In this document: piece after piece, positions 17,835-31,184 of the stretch
How positions within the stretch are numbered: position 1 is the stretch's first letter
Layout: each line of letters starts with the position of its first letter
Assembly: GCF_035958815.1 (NCBI RefSeq)
Contig: NZ_CP108383.1
Coordinates: 62,001 to 126,000 of the forward strand
From: Nocardia sp. NBC_01327
GTDB taxonomy: Bacteria > Actinomycetota > Actinomycetes > Mycobacteriales > Mycobacteriaceae
Direction of reading: 5' to 3'
Length of the DNA stretch: 64,000 bases
The notes under the pieces: model-generated
Seen by the model: the letters and a program-made list of their open reading frames with translations, nothing else
Told to the model about the DNA's origin: nothing
The model's database searches: none
Program-made: the position numbers and the translations under genes

Positions 17835-20015
17835 TCAGCCGGCCGGCAATGGGTCCAGGCGGATCGGGACGCCGTTGAGGTTGGACATGCCCGCGAGGCG
17901 TTCGACATCGGCGATGTCGGACGACATCAGGTCGTTGACATTGGCGCCGCCCGCGGCGTTCGCGCGCTGCCAGCCGCCGCTGTGGCCCCAGCCGTGCGGG
18001 ATGGCCACCGTGCCCTCGGTCATGTCCTCGGTGAGGCGGGCGGTCACTTCGATCGAACCGTGCGCGGAGCTGACCCGGCAGCGGACGCCCTCCGAGATAC
18101 CGGCCACGGCAGCGTCTTTCGGGTTGATGCGGGCCGCGTGCGTGCGATCGCCGCGCATGAGCAGTTCGGAATTGTGCATCCAGGAGTTGTGGGATTTCAG
18201 CTCACGCATGCCGATGACGCGCAGCGGATAGGCCGGATCCACCTCCGGGGTTTCGAGGCCGCCGAGTTCGGCGAGAATCTCCCCCGGAGCCAGCTGCACC
18301 CGTTTGTCCTTGTGCTGCACCACTTCTCGCAGCACCCCGGTGGTGACGGCCTCGGCGAGCACCACGCCGTGCGGGTGGCGGCGCAGCATGCGGAGGCTCA
18401 GGCCACCGCGGCGCAGGCCGAACAGATCGCCGTACGGACCCGTGCGAATGGCGAGGTCGGCCAGCACCTTCGGGGTGGGCCGGGCATTGCGCCCGCCGGG
18501 CAGACCGCGCAGGCGGCTCAGCAGGCCACCGGCGAGCTTTGGTCCGAAAACGAAGGGCTGCACGCCGATTCGGGTGGCGATAGCGTCGATGATCTGCCAT
18601 TCCTCGCGGGCCTCGCCGTACGGCTCCAGCACCCGCTCGGTGTACTGGGTGTACGGGGTGGGCGAGAGCGCCGTGAACGGCAGCGGAATATCGTCGCGCT
18701 CCAGGAAGGTGGTGGCGGGCAGGATGTAGTCCGCCATTCGATTGGTGTCGTTCATATAGAGGTCGATCGAGACGAACAGGTCGAGTTGCGCCAGCGCGGC
18801 GAATAATTCACGGCCGTTGGGGACCGAGGAGACCGGATTGCCGGCCGAGGTGAACAGTGCGCGCAACTGACCGGGGCCCGGGGTGGTGATCTCCTGAGCC
18901 ATGACGGCCGCCGGGAAGGTGCCCAGCACATCCGGGAAATCGCCTATGCGGGAACGGTTCTTGCCGTAGCCGATGAGGCCGAGGCGGGCGTTGAGCTTGG
19001 AGACGGCCACCAGTTCTTTACCGAATACCGAGCCGCCGGGCACATCCAGATTGCCGGTCACCAGGGCCAGCGCATCGATGAGAAAGGCGACCAGGGTGGC
19101 ATGGCGGCCCAGGCACGTGCCGGTGCGGCCGTAGACGGCGGCGCTGCCGGCGCGGGCCAGATCACGGGCCAGCGCGCGCACCCGGTCCGGTTCCAGGCCG
19201 GTCACGACGGCGGTCGCCTCCGGGCTGAATCGGCTGACGGCATCGCGCAATTCGCGCACGCCGGCGGCCTGGCGGCGCAGCGCCTGCGCATCGGCCAGGC
19301 CTTCGGTGAAAATGACCTGGAGCAGCGCGGCGAGCAGCCAGGCATCACTGTCCGGCCGCACACCGACGTGCTCGAACAGGCGCGCGGTCTCCGTCCGGCG
19401 CGGATCGACCACCACGACCCGGCCGCCGCGCTTGGTGATCGCGGTGAGCTTCTCCCGGATGCGCGGCATGCTCATCGCACTACCGTGTGAGACAACGGGA
19501 TTCGCGCCGAGCATGAGCAGGAAATCGGTGCGCTCCAGATCCGGGACCGGCACCGAGGTGAGCGAGCCGTACAGCAGCTCACTGGCGACGAAGCGATTGT
19601 TGATGTCCTGCGAGCCCGCCGAATACATATGCCGCAGACCGGCGGCCAGCTGAAAACCGACCAGCCACAGCGTATGTGAATAGGAGAACGAGGACGGATT
19701 CCCGAAATACCAACCGAGACTTTCCCGTCCGTGCGCGCCGATGATCGCGCGCAGCCGGGCGCCGATATCGTCGAGCGCCTCCGCCCACGAGACGCGCTCG
19801 AAACCCTCGCCGTTTCGCCGCATCGGATACAGCACGCGATCCGGATCGTTCTGAATCTCGGTGAACGCGATGCCCTTCGGGCACGCATTGCCCAGCGATA
19901 GCGGATGCTCCTTATCGGCGCGCAGCCGCACCAGTTTCCCGTCCTCGACGGTGGCGATCAGCCCGCAGAGTGGTTCGCAGATCCGGCAGTACGTGGGAAT
20001 CTCACGCTGGCTCAC
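17835..20015 (-). CDS. Molybdopterin-dependent oxidoreductase (formate dehydrogenase/BisC superfamily)
   Basis: 726 residues. The N-terminal [4Fe-4S] motif is YCRICEPLCG with a fourth Cys in NACPKGIAF (C-x2-C-x3-C-x27-C). Molybdopterin-binding segments follow (GWYFGNPSSF, LMLGANPVVSHGSAM, VVVVDPRRTETA), with a C-terminal dinucleotide-binding domain (ELKSHNSWMHNSELL, ARINPKDAA). No twin-arginine signal, so probably cytoplasmic. I could not identify a Cys or Sec molybdenum ligand: the expected region reads NNRFVASELLYG. Substrate is unknown. It follows the Nudix gene by 3 bp. This gene separates thiE from the Nudix gene, which are adjacent in M. tuberculosis as I remember it. Confidence 0.88.
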   Translation of the reverse strand: MSQREIPTYCRICEPLCGLIATVEDGKLVRLRADKEHPLSLGNACPKGIAFTEIQNDPDRVLYPMRRNGEGFERVSWAEALDDIGARLRAIIGAHGRESLGWYFGNPSSFSYSHTLWLVGFQLAAGLRHMYSAGSQDINNRFVASELLYGSLTSVPVPDLERTDFLLMLGANPVVSHGSAMSMPRIREKLTAITKRGGRVVVVDPRRTETARLFEHVGVRPDSDAWLLAALLQVIFTEGLADAQALRRQAAGVRELRDAVSRFSPEATAVVTGLEPDRVRALARDLARAGSAAVYGRTGTCLGRHATLVAFLIDALALVTGNLDVPGGSVFGKELVAVSKLNARLGLIGYGKNRSRIGDFPDVLGTFPAAVMAQEITTPGPGQLRALFTSAGNPVSSVPNGRELFAALAQLDLFVSIDLYMNDTNRMADYILPATTFLERDDIPLPFTALSPTPYTQYTERVLEPYGEAREEWQIIDAIATRIGVQPFVFGPKLAGGLLSRLRGLPGGRNARPTPKVLADLAIRTGPYGDLFGLRRGGLSLRMLRRHPHGVVLAEAVTTGVLREVVQHKDKRVQLAPGEILAELGGLETPEVDPAYPLRVIGMRELKSHNSWMHNSELLMRGDRTHAARINPKDAAVAGISEGVRCRVSSAHGSIEVTARLTEDMTEGTVAIPHGWGHSGGWQRANAAGGANVNDLMSSDIADVERLAGMSNLNGVPIRLDPLPAG

Positions 20016-20018
20016 GCC

Positions 20019-20708
20019 TCAAGACAACACCTGGGCGAGCGTGAGGAACAACACATTTCCGGCCATATCGGCCGCCGCGGGGCTCGGTTCGGCCGCACCG
20101 ATCCGCGCGGTGCGGGCATCGCCGTTGCCGCCGGAGCACAGCCACAGGAACTCCGCGTCCGACAGTTCCAGGGTGCGTGGCAATGCGGCCGCCACCGCCG
20201 CCGGATCGTCCAGCCCGTCCAGGCTCACCCGCGTCGGGGTGGCGCGCAGCAGCGGCCAGGCGGCGGCGAAACCGGGATGCAGCGGGCGCGCGTCCACCTC
20301 GTCCTCCGGCACCCACGCCAGTTCCGTGGATTCGAGATTGCCCCGGGTGCGCAATTGCGTGACCGCGTCGGCGATGACCGTGGTGTACGTCCAGCCGCTG
20401 TCCGCGACGGCGGTAACCCGCGAGGCCCGCACCCGGATGGACCCGGCGGTGATGCCCGCCTCCTCCTCGGCCTCGCGAACGGCGGCGTGCACGGTGGTCT
20501 CATGGCTGTCGCGCGCGCCGCCGGGCAGCGCCCAGGTGCCGCCCTGATGACTCCAGGCCGCGCGATGCTGCAGCAGCACCGCCGATCCCCCGTCCACGAG
20601 CGGTGCGCGCAGCAACAGTCCGGCAGCACCGAAGCGTCCCCACTGACGGGTGCCATCGGGACTCTCGGCCCAGCCGTCGCCGTCACCTCGCATACTTCGC
20701 AATCCCAT
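20019..20708 (-). CDS. Nudix hydrolase (MutT3-like)
   Basis: 229 residues. The Nudix box is complete: G-ARDSH-E, then seven residues, then REAEEEAG (GX5EX7REUXEEXGU). The protein hydrolyses a nucleoside diphosphate linked to another group; mycobacterial MutT3 is the positional counterpart, acting on oxidised guanine nucleotides (established for the family, not shown here). A later in-frame ATG at 20693 (MRGDGD) is an alternative start. Transcribed with the molybdopterin oxidoreductase and divergent from glnX. Confidence 0.88.
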   Translation of the reverse strand: MGLRSMRGDGDGWAESPDGTRQWGRFGAAGLLLRAPLVDGGSAVLLQHRAAWSHQGGTWALPGGARDSHETTVHAAVREAEEEAGITAGSIRVRASRVTAVADSGWTYTTVIADAVTQLRTRGNLESTELAWVPEDEVDARPLHPGFAAAWPLLRATPTRVSLDGLDDPAAVAAALPRTLELSDAEFLWLCSGGNGDARTARIGAAEPSPAAADMAGNVLFLTLAQVLS

Positions 20709-20827
20709 CCTCGGACCGCGCCGCGATGACTGCCGGGTGTTCCCGCGTCACGGCACAGGTACGTCCACAATAAGCTCATTCGACAGCAACAAGTCGATCG
20801 TCCGGTTTCGGTCAGTGGGAGGTGAAC

Positions 20828-22155
20828 ATGGTTCGCAACGAGGAGCTGCGCCTCGACGAGCTGTCGCCGCGGGCTGCGGCCGCCGCCGTCCGGGAACGGT
20901 TCTCGTCGACCGATATGCGGACGTTCGCGCACTCCTCACCGGCGAAATTGATCGCGGTGGGGCTGGTGCTGCTGGGCATGTGCGTGGCGGCCGGGGTGGT
21001 CACCGCCACCGCGGTCAACCATCGCCAGCACGCGCTCGACGTGCTTTTGGATCAGTCCGAGCCGGACGCCTATTCGGCACAGCGGCTCTATACCTCGCTG
21101 TCGGTGGCGGACGCCTCGGCCGGCACCGCGTTCATCTCCGGCGGGCTGGAACCGAAACCGGTGCGGGACAGGTACAACCAGGCCATCGGCGAGGCGGCGG
21201 CGGAACTGGTGACGCAGTCCGATCGCAGCGGCGGGGATACCGATACCGATCTGCGCTCCGGGATAGCCACCGGATTGCCGGTGTACAGCGGACTGGTGGA
21301 GACGGCACGCACCGACAATCGCAACAGCCTGCCCGTCGGCGCCGCCTATCTGAGCGAGGCGTCCAATCTCATGCAGTCGACCATGCTGCCCATGGCGCAG
21401 GAACTGCAGGAGCACCGCTCGGCCGCCATCGCCGCGACCCAGCACCATCATGTGCAGCCGCCGTGGTCGGCGATCATCCTGCCGCTGCTGGCGGTCGCGG
21501 CGCTCGTCACGGCACAGCTGTTCCTGTTCCGGCGCTGGAATCGGGTGCTCAATCCGGGACTGCTGCTGGCCACCGCCATCATGGTGGCGTTACTGGGCTG
21601 GACGGTGCTGGCGGGCGTCATCTCCGCGGTGTCCACCACCCATTCCCGCGACGACGGCAGCGTTCCCACCGCGGCGCTCACCGAGAGCCGCATTCTCGCG
21701 CAGCAGGCCCGCGCCGCCGAAACCCTGAAGCTGGTGCGCCGCGATACCAGCGCCGAATACGACAACACCTTCGACCAGGCCACCACTAAACTGAGTGGCA
21801 TTCTGGCCGGTTATTCGAAGGACGCACCTGGCGCGAGCGAGGTGAAAACCGCGAGCGACGCCCTGAGTCATTGGCGCGCCGCCCATCAGCGCATGAACGA
21901 CGCACTTTCGCGCGGCGACTTCATCGGCGCGGGCGCGGTCGCCACCGGACCCGGCGCGAACGAGGCCACCGCCCAGGTCGACACCCTCGACCACGCACTC
22001 GGCGACGGCATCACCGACACCCGGAACACCCTGCGCACCAATGCCTCCCATGCCGCCCGCACCCTCGATCTGCTGGCGCCGGGTGCGCTGGTGCTGAGCA
22101 CCGCGGCGGCCGTACTGGTGGCAGCCGGGCTGTGGCCGCGCCTGCGGGAGTACCG

Positions 22156-22159
<4 letters not shown>
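20828..22159 (+). CDS. glnX: GlnX-like integral membrane protein of the PknG pathway
   Basis: 443 residues from the ATG at 20828, preceded by GGGAGG 6 nt upstream. Membrane segments: residues about 39-62 (AVGLVLLGMCVAAGVVTATAV), a pair near 213-232 and 242-262, and a C-terminal one (LALVLSTAAAVLVAAGLW-like). Two outward four-helix-like loops rich in Ala and Thr lie between them, resembling periplasmic sensor domains. The role is inferred from position: in mycobacteria GlnX passes the GlnH aspartate/glutamate signal across the membrane to PknG. It overlaps glnH by 4 bp (ATGA). Confidence 0.9.
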
Positions 22160-25600
<3,441 letters not shown>

Positions 25601-25602
25601 CC

Positions 25603-25620
25603 GGGGACCGGAAGGTCCCC
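25603..25620 (+). terminator. Short hairpin after pknG
   Basis: GGGGACC-GGAA-GGTCCCC, a perfect 7-bp stem with a GGAA tetraloop, starts 3 bp after the pknG stop. No T-run. The remaining convergent gap to ackA (25621-25786) holds nothing I recognise. Confidence 0.5.
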
Positions 25621-25786
25621 GTGCCGCGCTGCGGTGACCCTCGGGGCAGCCGAGGCGTCGGCGGTTCTGGCGAGGGAAGGTCAGTTCCTACCGCAGCTGT
25701 GCGTGTGCGACACGGGTTCCGGTGGCGCCGGAGGAACCGGATCCGAGTGCCACTCTGTCAGCGCGATCGTGAGGATTGTATGAAGC

Positions 25787-26983
25787 TCAGCCGACCAGGC
25801 GGGCGGCTGCGCGGGCGATGGCCAGCTCCTCGTTGGTGGGCACCACCAGCACCGCCACCTCGGCGCCCTCGGGCGAGATGTACCGGGCGGAGCGGTCTTT
25901 CGCGGTATTGCGTTCCGGATCGACCGTGATGCCGAAGCGCTCGAGATCGGCCAGGGCGGCCGCGCGCACCTTCGCATCGTTCTCCCCCACGCCCGCGGTG
26001 AAGGTGATGGCGTCCACGCGGCCGAGTTCCACCAGGTACGCGCCGATATAGCGGCGCAGGCGGTGGATGTAGACATCGAAGGCGAGTCGCGCTGCGGCAT
26101 CACCGGTTTCGATGAGGCGGCCGAGTTCGCGGAAGTCGTTCACCCCCGAGAGGCCCTTGATGCCGGATTGCCGGTTGAGCAGGGCGTCCACATCGTCGAC
26201 ATCCATCTCGGCGGTGCGGATCAGGTGGAAGATGATGCCGGGATCGAGATCGCCCGAGCGGGTGCCCATGACCAGCCCCTCGAGCGGGGTCAGGCCCATC
26301 GTGGTGTCGACGGCTCGGCCACCGCGAATGGCGGAGGCCGACGCGCCGTTGCCGAGGTGCAGCACAATCTGATTGAGCTCGCCGCGATCGCGGCCGAGGA
26401 AGTCCGCGACCTGGCCCGAGACGTACTCGTGCGAGGTGCCGTGGAAGCCGTAGCGCCGCACACCGTGTGCGGCAGCGACTTTCGCATCGATGGCATAGGT
26501 CTTGGCGGCGGCGGGCAGGCCGTGGAAGAACGCGGTGTCGAACACCGCCACCTGCGGCACGTCCGGCAGCAGCTTGCGGGCGCTCTCGATGCCGACCACG
26601 TTTGCCGGATTGTGCAGCGGCGCAAGGGAAGAAAGATTGGATATCGCCTCCACCACCTCATCTGTGATGAGCGTCGGCTCGTAGAACACCTCACCGCCGT
26701 GCACCACCCGGTGCCCGACCGCGCGCAGGCCCTCATCGGCCAGATCGTGCCCGCTCTCGGCGAAGATGTCGAAGACCAGGCGCAGTCCGGCGGCGTGATC
26801 GCCCACTTCGCCGTCGTGCTCGAAAGTCTTTCCGTCACTCTGGTGTTCGATGGTGGGCGAGCCCGCGGCGACCGGTTCGCCGATGCGCTGCACCACGCCG
26901 GAGGCGACCACATTCGCCGATTCCGGGTCCAGCAGCTGGTATTTGATGGACGAGGATCCCGAATTGATCACCAGGACATTCAC
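25787..26983 (-). CDS. ackA: Acetate kinase
   Basis: 398 residues, normal AckA length. It interconverts acetyl phosphate + ADP and acetate + ATP. Motifs: [17 protein letters not shown] at the N-terminus, [32 protein letters not shown] (catalytic His), [14 protein letters not shown] and TGGVGEND-like [13 protein letters not shown]. It overlaps pta by 4 bp and is last in the pta-ackA operon, convergent with pknG. Confidence 0.97.
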   Translation of the reverse strand: MNVLVINSGSSSIKYQLLDPESANVVASGVVQRIGEPVAAGSPTIEHQSDGKTFEHDGEVGDHAAGLRLVFDIFAESGHDLADEGLRAVGHRVVHGGEVFYEPTLITDEVVEAISNLSSLAPLHNPANVVGIESARKLLPDVPQVAVFDTAFFHGLPAAAKTYAIDAKVAAAHGVRRYGFHGTSHEYVSGQVADFLGRDRGELNQIVLHLGNGASASAIRGGRAVDTTMGLTPLEGLVMGTRSGDLDPGIIFHLIRTAEMDVDDVDALLNRQSGIKGLSGVNDFRELGRLIETGDAAARLAFDVYIHRLRRYIGAYLVELGRVDAITFTAGVGENDAKVRAAALADLERFGITVDPERNTAKDRSARYISPEGAEVAVLVVPTNEELAIARAAARLVG

Positions 26984-29061
26984 AGTGCCTCCTGCTGGGC
27001 CTGAATGGCGGTGATGGCAACGGTATTGACGATATCGGCGACCAGCGCGCCACGGGAGAGGTCATTGACCGGCTTGCGCAGACCCTGCAGCACCGGGCCG
27101 ATGGCCACCGCGCCCGCGCTGCGCTGCACGGCCTTGTAGGTGTTGTTGCCGGTATTGAGGTCCGGGAAGATGAAGACCGTCGCCTGCCCGGCCACCGCCG
27201 AATCCGGCAGTTTGGTGCGCGCCACGGTCGGTTCGATGGCGGCGTCGTACTGAATCGGGCCCTCCACCAGCAACTCCGGCGCGCGCTCGTGCACCAGCTT
27301 GGTGGCGGTGCGCACCTTCTCCACATCGGCGCCGGAGCCGGATTCGCCGGTCGAGTACGACAGCATGGCCACCCGCGGTTCGATACCGAACTGGGCGGCG
27401 GTCTTCGCCGAGGAGATGGCGATATCGGCCAGCTGATCCGAGGTCGGATCCGGTACCACCGCGCAGTCGCCGTAGGCCAGCACCCGGTCCGCCAGGCACA
27501 TGAGGAAGACGCTCGACACCGTGGAGACGCCCGGGGTGGTCTTGATGATCTCGAACGCCGGGCGAATGGTGTGCGCGGTGGTGTGCGCGGCGCCGGACAC
27601 CATGCCGTCCGCGACGCCCATATGCACCATCATGGTGCCGAAATACGAGATATCGGCCAGGTATTCGCGGGCCCGGTCCACCGTCATGCCCTTGTGCGCG
27701 CGCAGCCGGGTGTACTCCTCGGCGAATTCGTCACGCAGCGGGCAGGTCAGCGGATCGAGCACCTCGGCGGCCTCGATGTCCACCCCGAGTTCGGCGGCGC
27801 GATTACGCACGGCGGTCTCGTCACCGAGGATGGTGAGATCGGCGATCTTGCGCTGCAGCACCCGGCCGGCGGCGCGCAGAATGCGATCGTCGTCGCCCTC
27901 AGGCAGCACGATGCGCTTGCGGTCGGCGCGGGCGCGCTCGATCAGCTGGTACTCGAACATCTGCGGGGTGGTGACATTCGGGATGGGAATCTCGATCTGC
28001 TCCAACAACTCCCGGGCATTCACCCGCTCCTCCATGAGCGCGAGCGCGGTGTCGACCTTGCGGATGCTGGACAGCGACACCCGGCCCCGGGTGCGGGCGG
28101 CGGCCTTGGCGGTGGCGAAGGTGCCCAGCGCGGTCGAGAGGATCGGCAGCTTCGGCTTCAAACCCGCCATAAGGCGTGCGATGGACGGCGCGGGCTGCAT
28201 ATCGCCGTTCATGATGATGCCCGCCAGCGACGGAAAACCCTCCGCCTCATGGGCATTCACCAGGGCCAGCAGGACGTCCGAACGATCGCCGGGCGTGATC
28301 ACGGCGACGCCGTCGGTGAGCCGCTCCAGAATGTGCTCGATCGTCATACCGCCGATGATCACGTCCAGCGCTTCGCGCTGCAGCAATTCCGGGTCGCCAC
28401 TGTACATTTCGCCGTCGATGGCATGGCACAGCTCGTCCATGGTGGGCGCCTGCAGCAGCGGCACCTCCGGCAGCGTCCAGGTCGGCACCGCGGCCGCCTG
28501 GCGCAGCGCCTCGGTATCGGCCTCCAGCTGATCGGGTTCGCAGCGGTTGGCGATCACCGCGACCAGCTTGGCGTGCTCGGCCACCAGCTCGTTCCGGCAC
28601 AGCTCCACCAGCTGCATCAGTTCCGCGGTCGTGCGTTCGGCCCCGCGCACCACGAGCAGTACCGGCGCACCGAGATTCACCGCGATGCGGGCATTGAAGC
28701 GCAGCTCGCTGGGGCTGGCGACATCGGTGTAATCGCTGCCGAGAATGAGCACGGCATCACACTGCTTGGCCATGGCGTGATAGCGCATGACGATCTCGCT
28801 GATCGCCCCGTCCGGATCCTCGTGCACCTGTTCGTAGGTCACGCCGATGGACTGGTCGTAGTCGTCGTCCGCGGTGGAATGCTCGAGCAGCAACTCGAGG
28901 ATGTAATCCCGCTCGGTCGCCGATCGCGTGATGGGGCGGAACACGCCCACGCGCGGGGTGGTGGCGGCCAGCGCCTGCAGCACCCCCAGCGCCACGGTCG
29001 ATTTGCCCGTGTCGCCCTCGGGCGACGCGATGTACACACTCGAGACCGGTGCCGCAGTCAT
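26980..29061 (-). CDS. pta: Phosphate acetyltransferase (long form, with DRTGG domain)
   Basis: 693 residues from the ATG at 29061 ([13 protein letters not shown]); longer frames upstream lack similarity. The N-terminal P-loop-like domain ([15 protein letters not shown]) and central DRTGG domain precede the C-terminal PTA_PTB catalytic domain ([56 protein letters not shown]). It makes acetyl phosphate from acetyl-CoA. A TAGGCT box 7 nt before the ATG, with no Shine-Dalgarno site, suggests a leaderless mRNA. Divergent from the BacA-like gene. Confidence 0.96.
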   Translation of the reverse strand: MTAAPVSSVYIASPEGDTGKSTVALGVLQALAATTPRVGVFRPITRSATERDYILELLLEHSTADDDYDQSIGVTYEQVHEDPDGAISEIVMRYHAMAKQCDAVLILGSDYTDVASPSELRFNARIAVNLGAPVLLVVRGAERTTAELMQLVELCRNELVAEHAKLVAVIANRCEPDQLEADTEALRQAAAVPTWTLPEVPLLQAPTMDELCHAIDGEMYSGDPELLQREALDVIIGGMTIEHILERLTDGVAVITPGDRSDVLLALVNAHEAEGFPSLAGIIMNGDMQPAPSIARLMAGLKPKLPILSTALGTFATAKAAARTRGRVSLSSIRKVDTALALMEERVNARELLEQIEIPIPNVTTPQMFEYQLIERARADRKRIVLPEGDDDRILRAAGRVLQRKIADLTILGDETAVRNRAAELGVDIEAAEVLDPLTCPLRDEFAEEYTRLRAHKGMTVDRAREYLADISYFGTMMVHMGVADGMVSGAAHTTAHTIRPAFEIIKTTPGVSTVSSVFLMCLADRVLAYGDCAVVPDPTSDQLADIAISSAKTAAQFGIEPRVAMLSYSTGESGSGADVEKVRTATKLVHERAPELLVEGPIQYDAAIEPTVARTKLPDSAVAGQATVFIFPDLNTGNNTYKAVQRSAGAVAIGPVLQGLRKPVNDLSRGALVADIVNTVAITAIQAQQEAL

Positions 29062-29068
29062 GAACGAG

Positions 29069-29074
29069 AGCCTA
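29069..29074 (-). promoter_or_regulatory. pta: -10 box of leaderless pta-ackA
   Basis: TAGGCT on the minus strand ends 7 nt before the ATG at 29061. Confidence 0.55.
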
Positions 29075-29188
29075 CCGACCGTTATGTGCGGATCCGCGCG
29101 TGCACGGGAGAACAAGTGCCGCGTGCCACACCGAAGACCGCTTTGCACGCCGTTAACCAGTTGACACGAGATTCCCAGCAACTGCCAC

Positions 29189-29194
29189 TACGCT
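29189..29194 (+). promoter_or_regulatory. -10 box of leaderless BacA-like gene
   Basis: TACGCT lies 7 nt before the ATG at 29202. A TTGACA at 29161-29166 is 22 bp further upstream, too far for an ordinary -35. Confidence 0.45.
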
Positions 29195-29201
29195 GCCGCG
29201 C

Positions 29202-31103
29202 ATGGTAGGCGCTTCCGGTCTCGATTGGGGACACGAGCTTTTCAACAGCCTGTGGTGGATCGCGAAGGGGTTCGTCATCACGTCGGCGATCTTCGTGGTG
29301 GCCGTGGCAGTCATCATCAGGTTCACCGGCTGGGGCCGGATGTTCTGGCGGATCAGCGGGGGGTACTTCAAGGGCCGCCAAAGCTGGCCCGCCTGGGGAC
29401 TATTGGCGGTCGTCGTGGCGCTCGCGGTGTACAGCGTGCGCATCAGCGTGCTGGTCACCTATTACTACAACGACATGTACTCATCGCTGCAGCTCGGGGT
29501 GCAGGCGCTGGCGGATCACAATGCGGACGACGCCGCACACGCCAAAACCCTGTTCTGGCAGAGCATGGGCGTATTCGGCGTGCTCGCCACCATCTCGGTG
29601 AGCATGGGCATGATCACGTACTGGCTGAACAACGCCTTCCAGATCCACTGGTGGAAGTGGCTGAACACCCGCTATCTCAACGACTGGATGGACGGAAAGG
29701 CGTACTACCGCAACCGATTCATCGATAACACGATCGACAATGCCGACCAGCGTATCCAGCAGGACGTGCAGGACTTCGTGAACGGCATCTTCGCACTGGC
29801 CTTCGGCGGCAATGTCGGTCCGTACGGCGTCAGCGGCGGCGGCGTGATCGGCAGCGGACTCACGGTGGTGTCGTTCACCCCGATTCTGTGGAAACTGTCC
29901 CTTCCGCTGGACCTTCTCGGCCAGCACATACCGCGAGCGCTGGTGTTCGGCATGTTCGCCTTCACCTTGCTCGCGACCGTGATCGCGTTCTGGATCGGGC
30001 ATCCGCTCATCAAGTTGAACTTCTGGTTCCAGCGCCGCACGGCCGACTATCGATTCGGGCTGGTGCGATTGCGGGAGAACGCTGAGAACGTCGCCTTCTA
30101 CCACGGTGAGAAGGAAGAGCGGCACGGCTTGGACAATCGGTTCGACGCCGTCATCGACAACACCTGGTCGCGCATCTACCGGCTGATCAAGTTCTACGGC
30201 TGGAACCTGGTGACCAGCCAGGTGACGGGCGTTTTTGTCGGACTGGTCATGGGGCCGCAGGTTCTCGCGGGCACCACCACCCTCGGCAATATGCAGCAGG
30301 CGGGCAGTGCCTTCAGCAGCTTGCAGACGGCAGTATCGATGCCGCAGAACTCCTATGACGCGTTCACCTACGTCCGTGCGACTCTGGCCCGTCTGGACGG
30401 ACTGCGGGACGCCGACGACAAGGCCCGGGAACTGCCCGCCATCGATACCGTCGAATTGCTCGAAGGCCTCGAACTGCAGGACGTATCCGTCAGCAAGCCG
30501 GACGGAACGCCGCTGATCAACGACCTGTCCCTGCGGCTCGTCCCGGGCGATGCCCTGGTCGTCAAGGGCGACTCCGGCGTGGGCAAGACGACCCTGCTGC
30601 GCAGCATCGGCGAATTGTGGCCCTACACAACAGGATCCGTGCGCCGACCGCTGGGGGACGACGCCCTGTTCCTCTCACAGCGACCCTATATGCCACTCGG
30701 CAATCTGCGCGGCGCCATCACCTATCCGGCGACGCCGGGCGCCATCGATGACGCCGTACTGCGGGAAACACTCGTCAAGGTCAACCTCGGGCATCTGACG
30801 GACCGGCTGGACGAGGACGACAATTGGGGCAACACACTCTCACCGGGTGAGCAGCAGCGCATCGCCTTCGCGCGAATCCTGTTGCTGCAGCCCAAGATCG
30901 TATTCCTCGACGAGGCCACCTCAGCCGTGGACGAGGGGCTCGAGTACACGCTCTACAACCTCGTGCGGACCGAGTCGCCGAACACCGTGCTGGTCAGCGT
31001 CGCGCACCGCAGCACCGTGGATCGGCATCACAATCAGCGGCTCGATATCACCGGCGGCGGCGGGTGGGAGCTCACGCCATTGGACGCACCGGTATCAGTC
31101 TGA
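29202..31103 (+). CDS. SbmA/BacA-like ABC transporter (fused permease-ATPase)
   Basis: 633 residues. The N-terminal half has about six membrane helices (first at residues 20-42) and the SbmA/BacA landmarks NAFQIHWWKWLNTRYLNDWM and YYRNRFIDNTIDNADQRIQQD. The C-terminal nucleotide-binding domain has Walker A KGDSGVGKTTLLR, signature LSPGEQQRIAFARIL and Walker B KIVFLDEATSAVDEG. The mycobacterial counterpart Rv1819c imports cobalamin and hydrophilic peptides (established). Placed between pta and fgd, which I remember as close neighbours in M. tuberculosis, so it looks like a local insertion or rearrangement. A terminator follows. Confidence 0.9.
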   Translation: MVGASGLDWGHELFNSLWWIAKGFVITSAIFVVAVAVIIRFTGWGRMFWRISGGYFKGRQSWPAWGLLAVVVALAVYSVRISVLVTYYYNDMYSSLQLGVQALADHNADDAAHAKTLFWQSMGVFGVLATISVSMGMITYWLNNAFQIHWWKWLNTRYLNDWMDGKAYYRNRFIDNTIDNADQRIQQDVQDFVNGIFALAFGGNVGPYGVSGGGVIGSGLTVVSFTPILWKLSLPLDLLGQHIPRALVFGMFAFTLLATVIAFWIGHPLIKLNFWFQRRTADYRFGLVRLRENAENVAFYHGEKEERHGLDNRFDAVIDNTWSRIYRLIKFYGWNLVTSQVTGVFVGLVMGPQVLAGTTTLGNMQQAGSAFSSLQTAVSMPQNSYDAFTYVRATLARLDGLRDADDKARELPAIDTVELLEGLELQDVSVSKPDGTPLINDLSLRLVPGDALVVKGDSGVGKTTLLRSIGELWPYTTGSVRRPLGDDALFLSQRPYMPLGNLRGAITYPATPGAIDDAVLRETLVKVNLGHLTDRLDEDDNWGNTLSPGEQQRIAFARILLLQPKIVFLDEATSAVDEGLEYTLYNLVRTESPNTVLVSVAHRSTVDRHHNQRLDITGGGGWELTPLDAPVSV

Positions 31104-31133
31104 GAGCCGTTCCGGCGCAGTGATATTCGGTAC

Positions 31134-31162
31134 GACGCGCGGTCGCGATGCGACCGCGCGTC
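31134..31162. terminator. Bidirectional hairpin terminator
   Basis: Arms 31134-31146 and 31150-31162 form a perfect 13-bp stem with a 3-nt loop between two convergent genes (BacA-like and fgd). Confidence 0.8.
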
Positions 31163-31184
31163 GGCCGTTGTACAGCTCGTGAGG

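Noticed and set aside
21871..22155. Longer start for the GlnH-like lipoprotein
   Set aside because: The extension overlaps glnX and places the signal peptide internally; the ATG at 22156 overlaps the glnX stop by 4 bp and begins the signal peptide.
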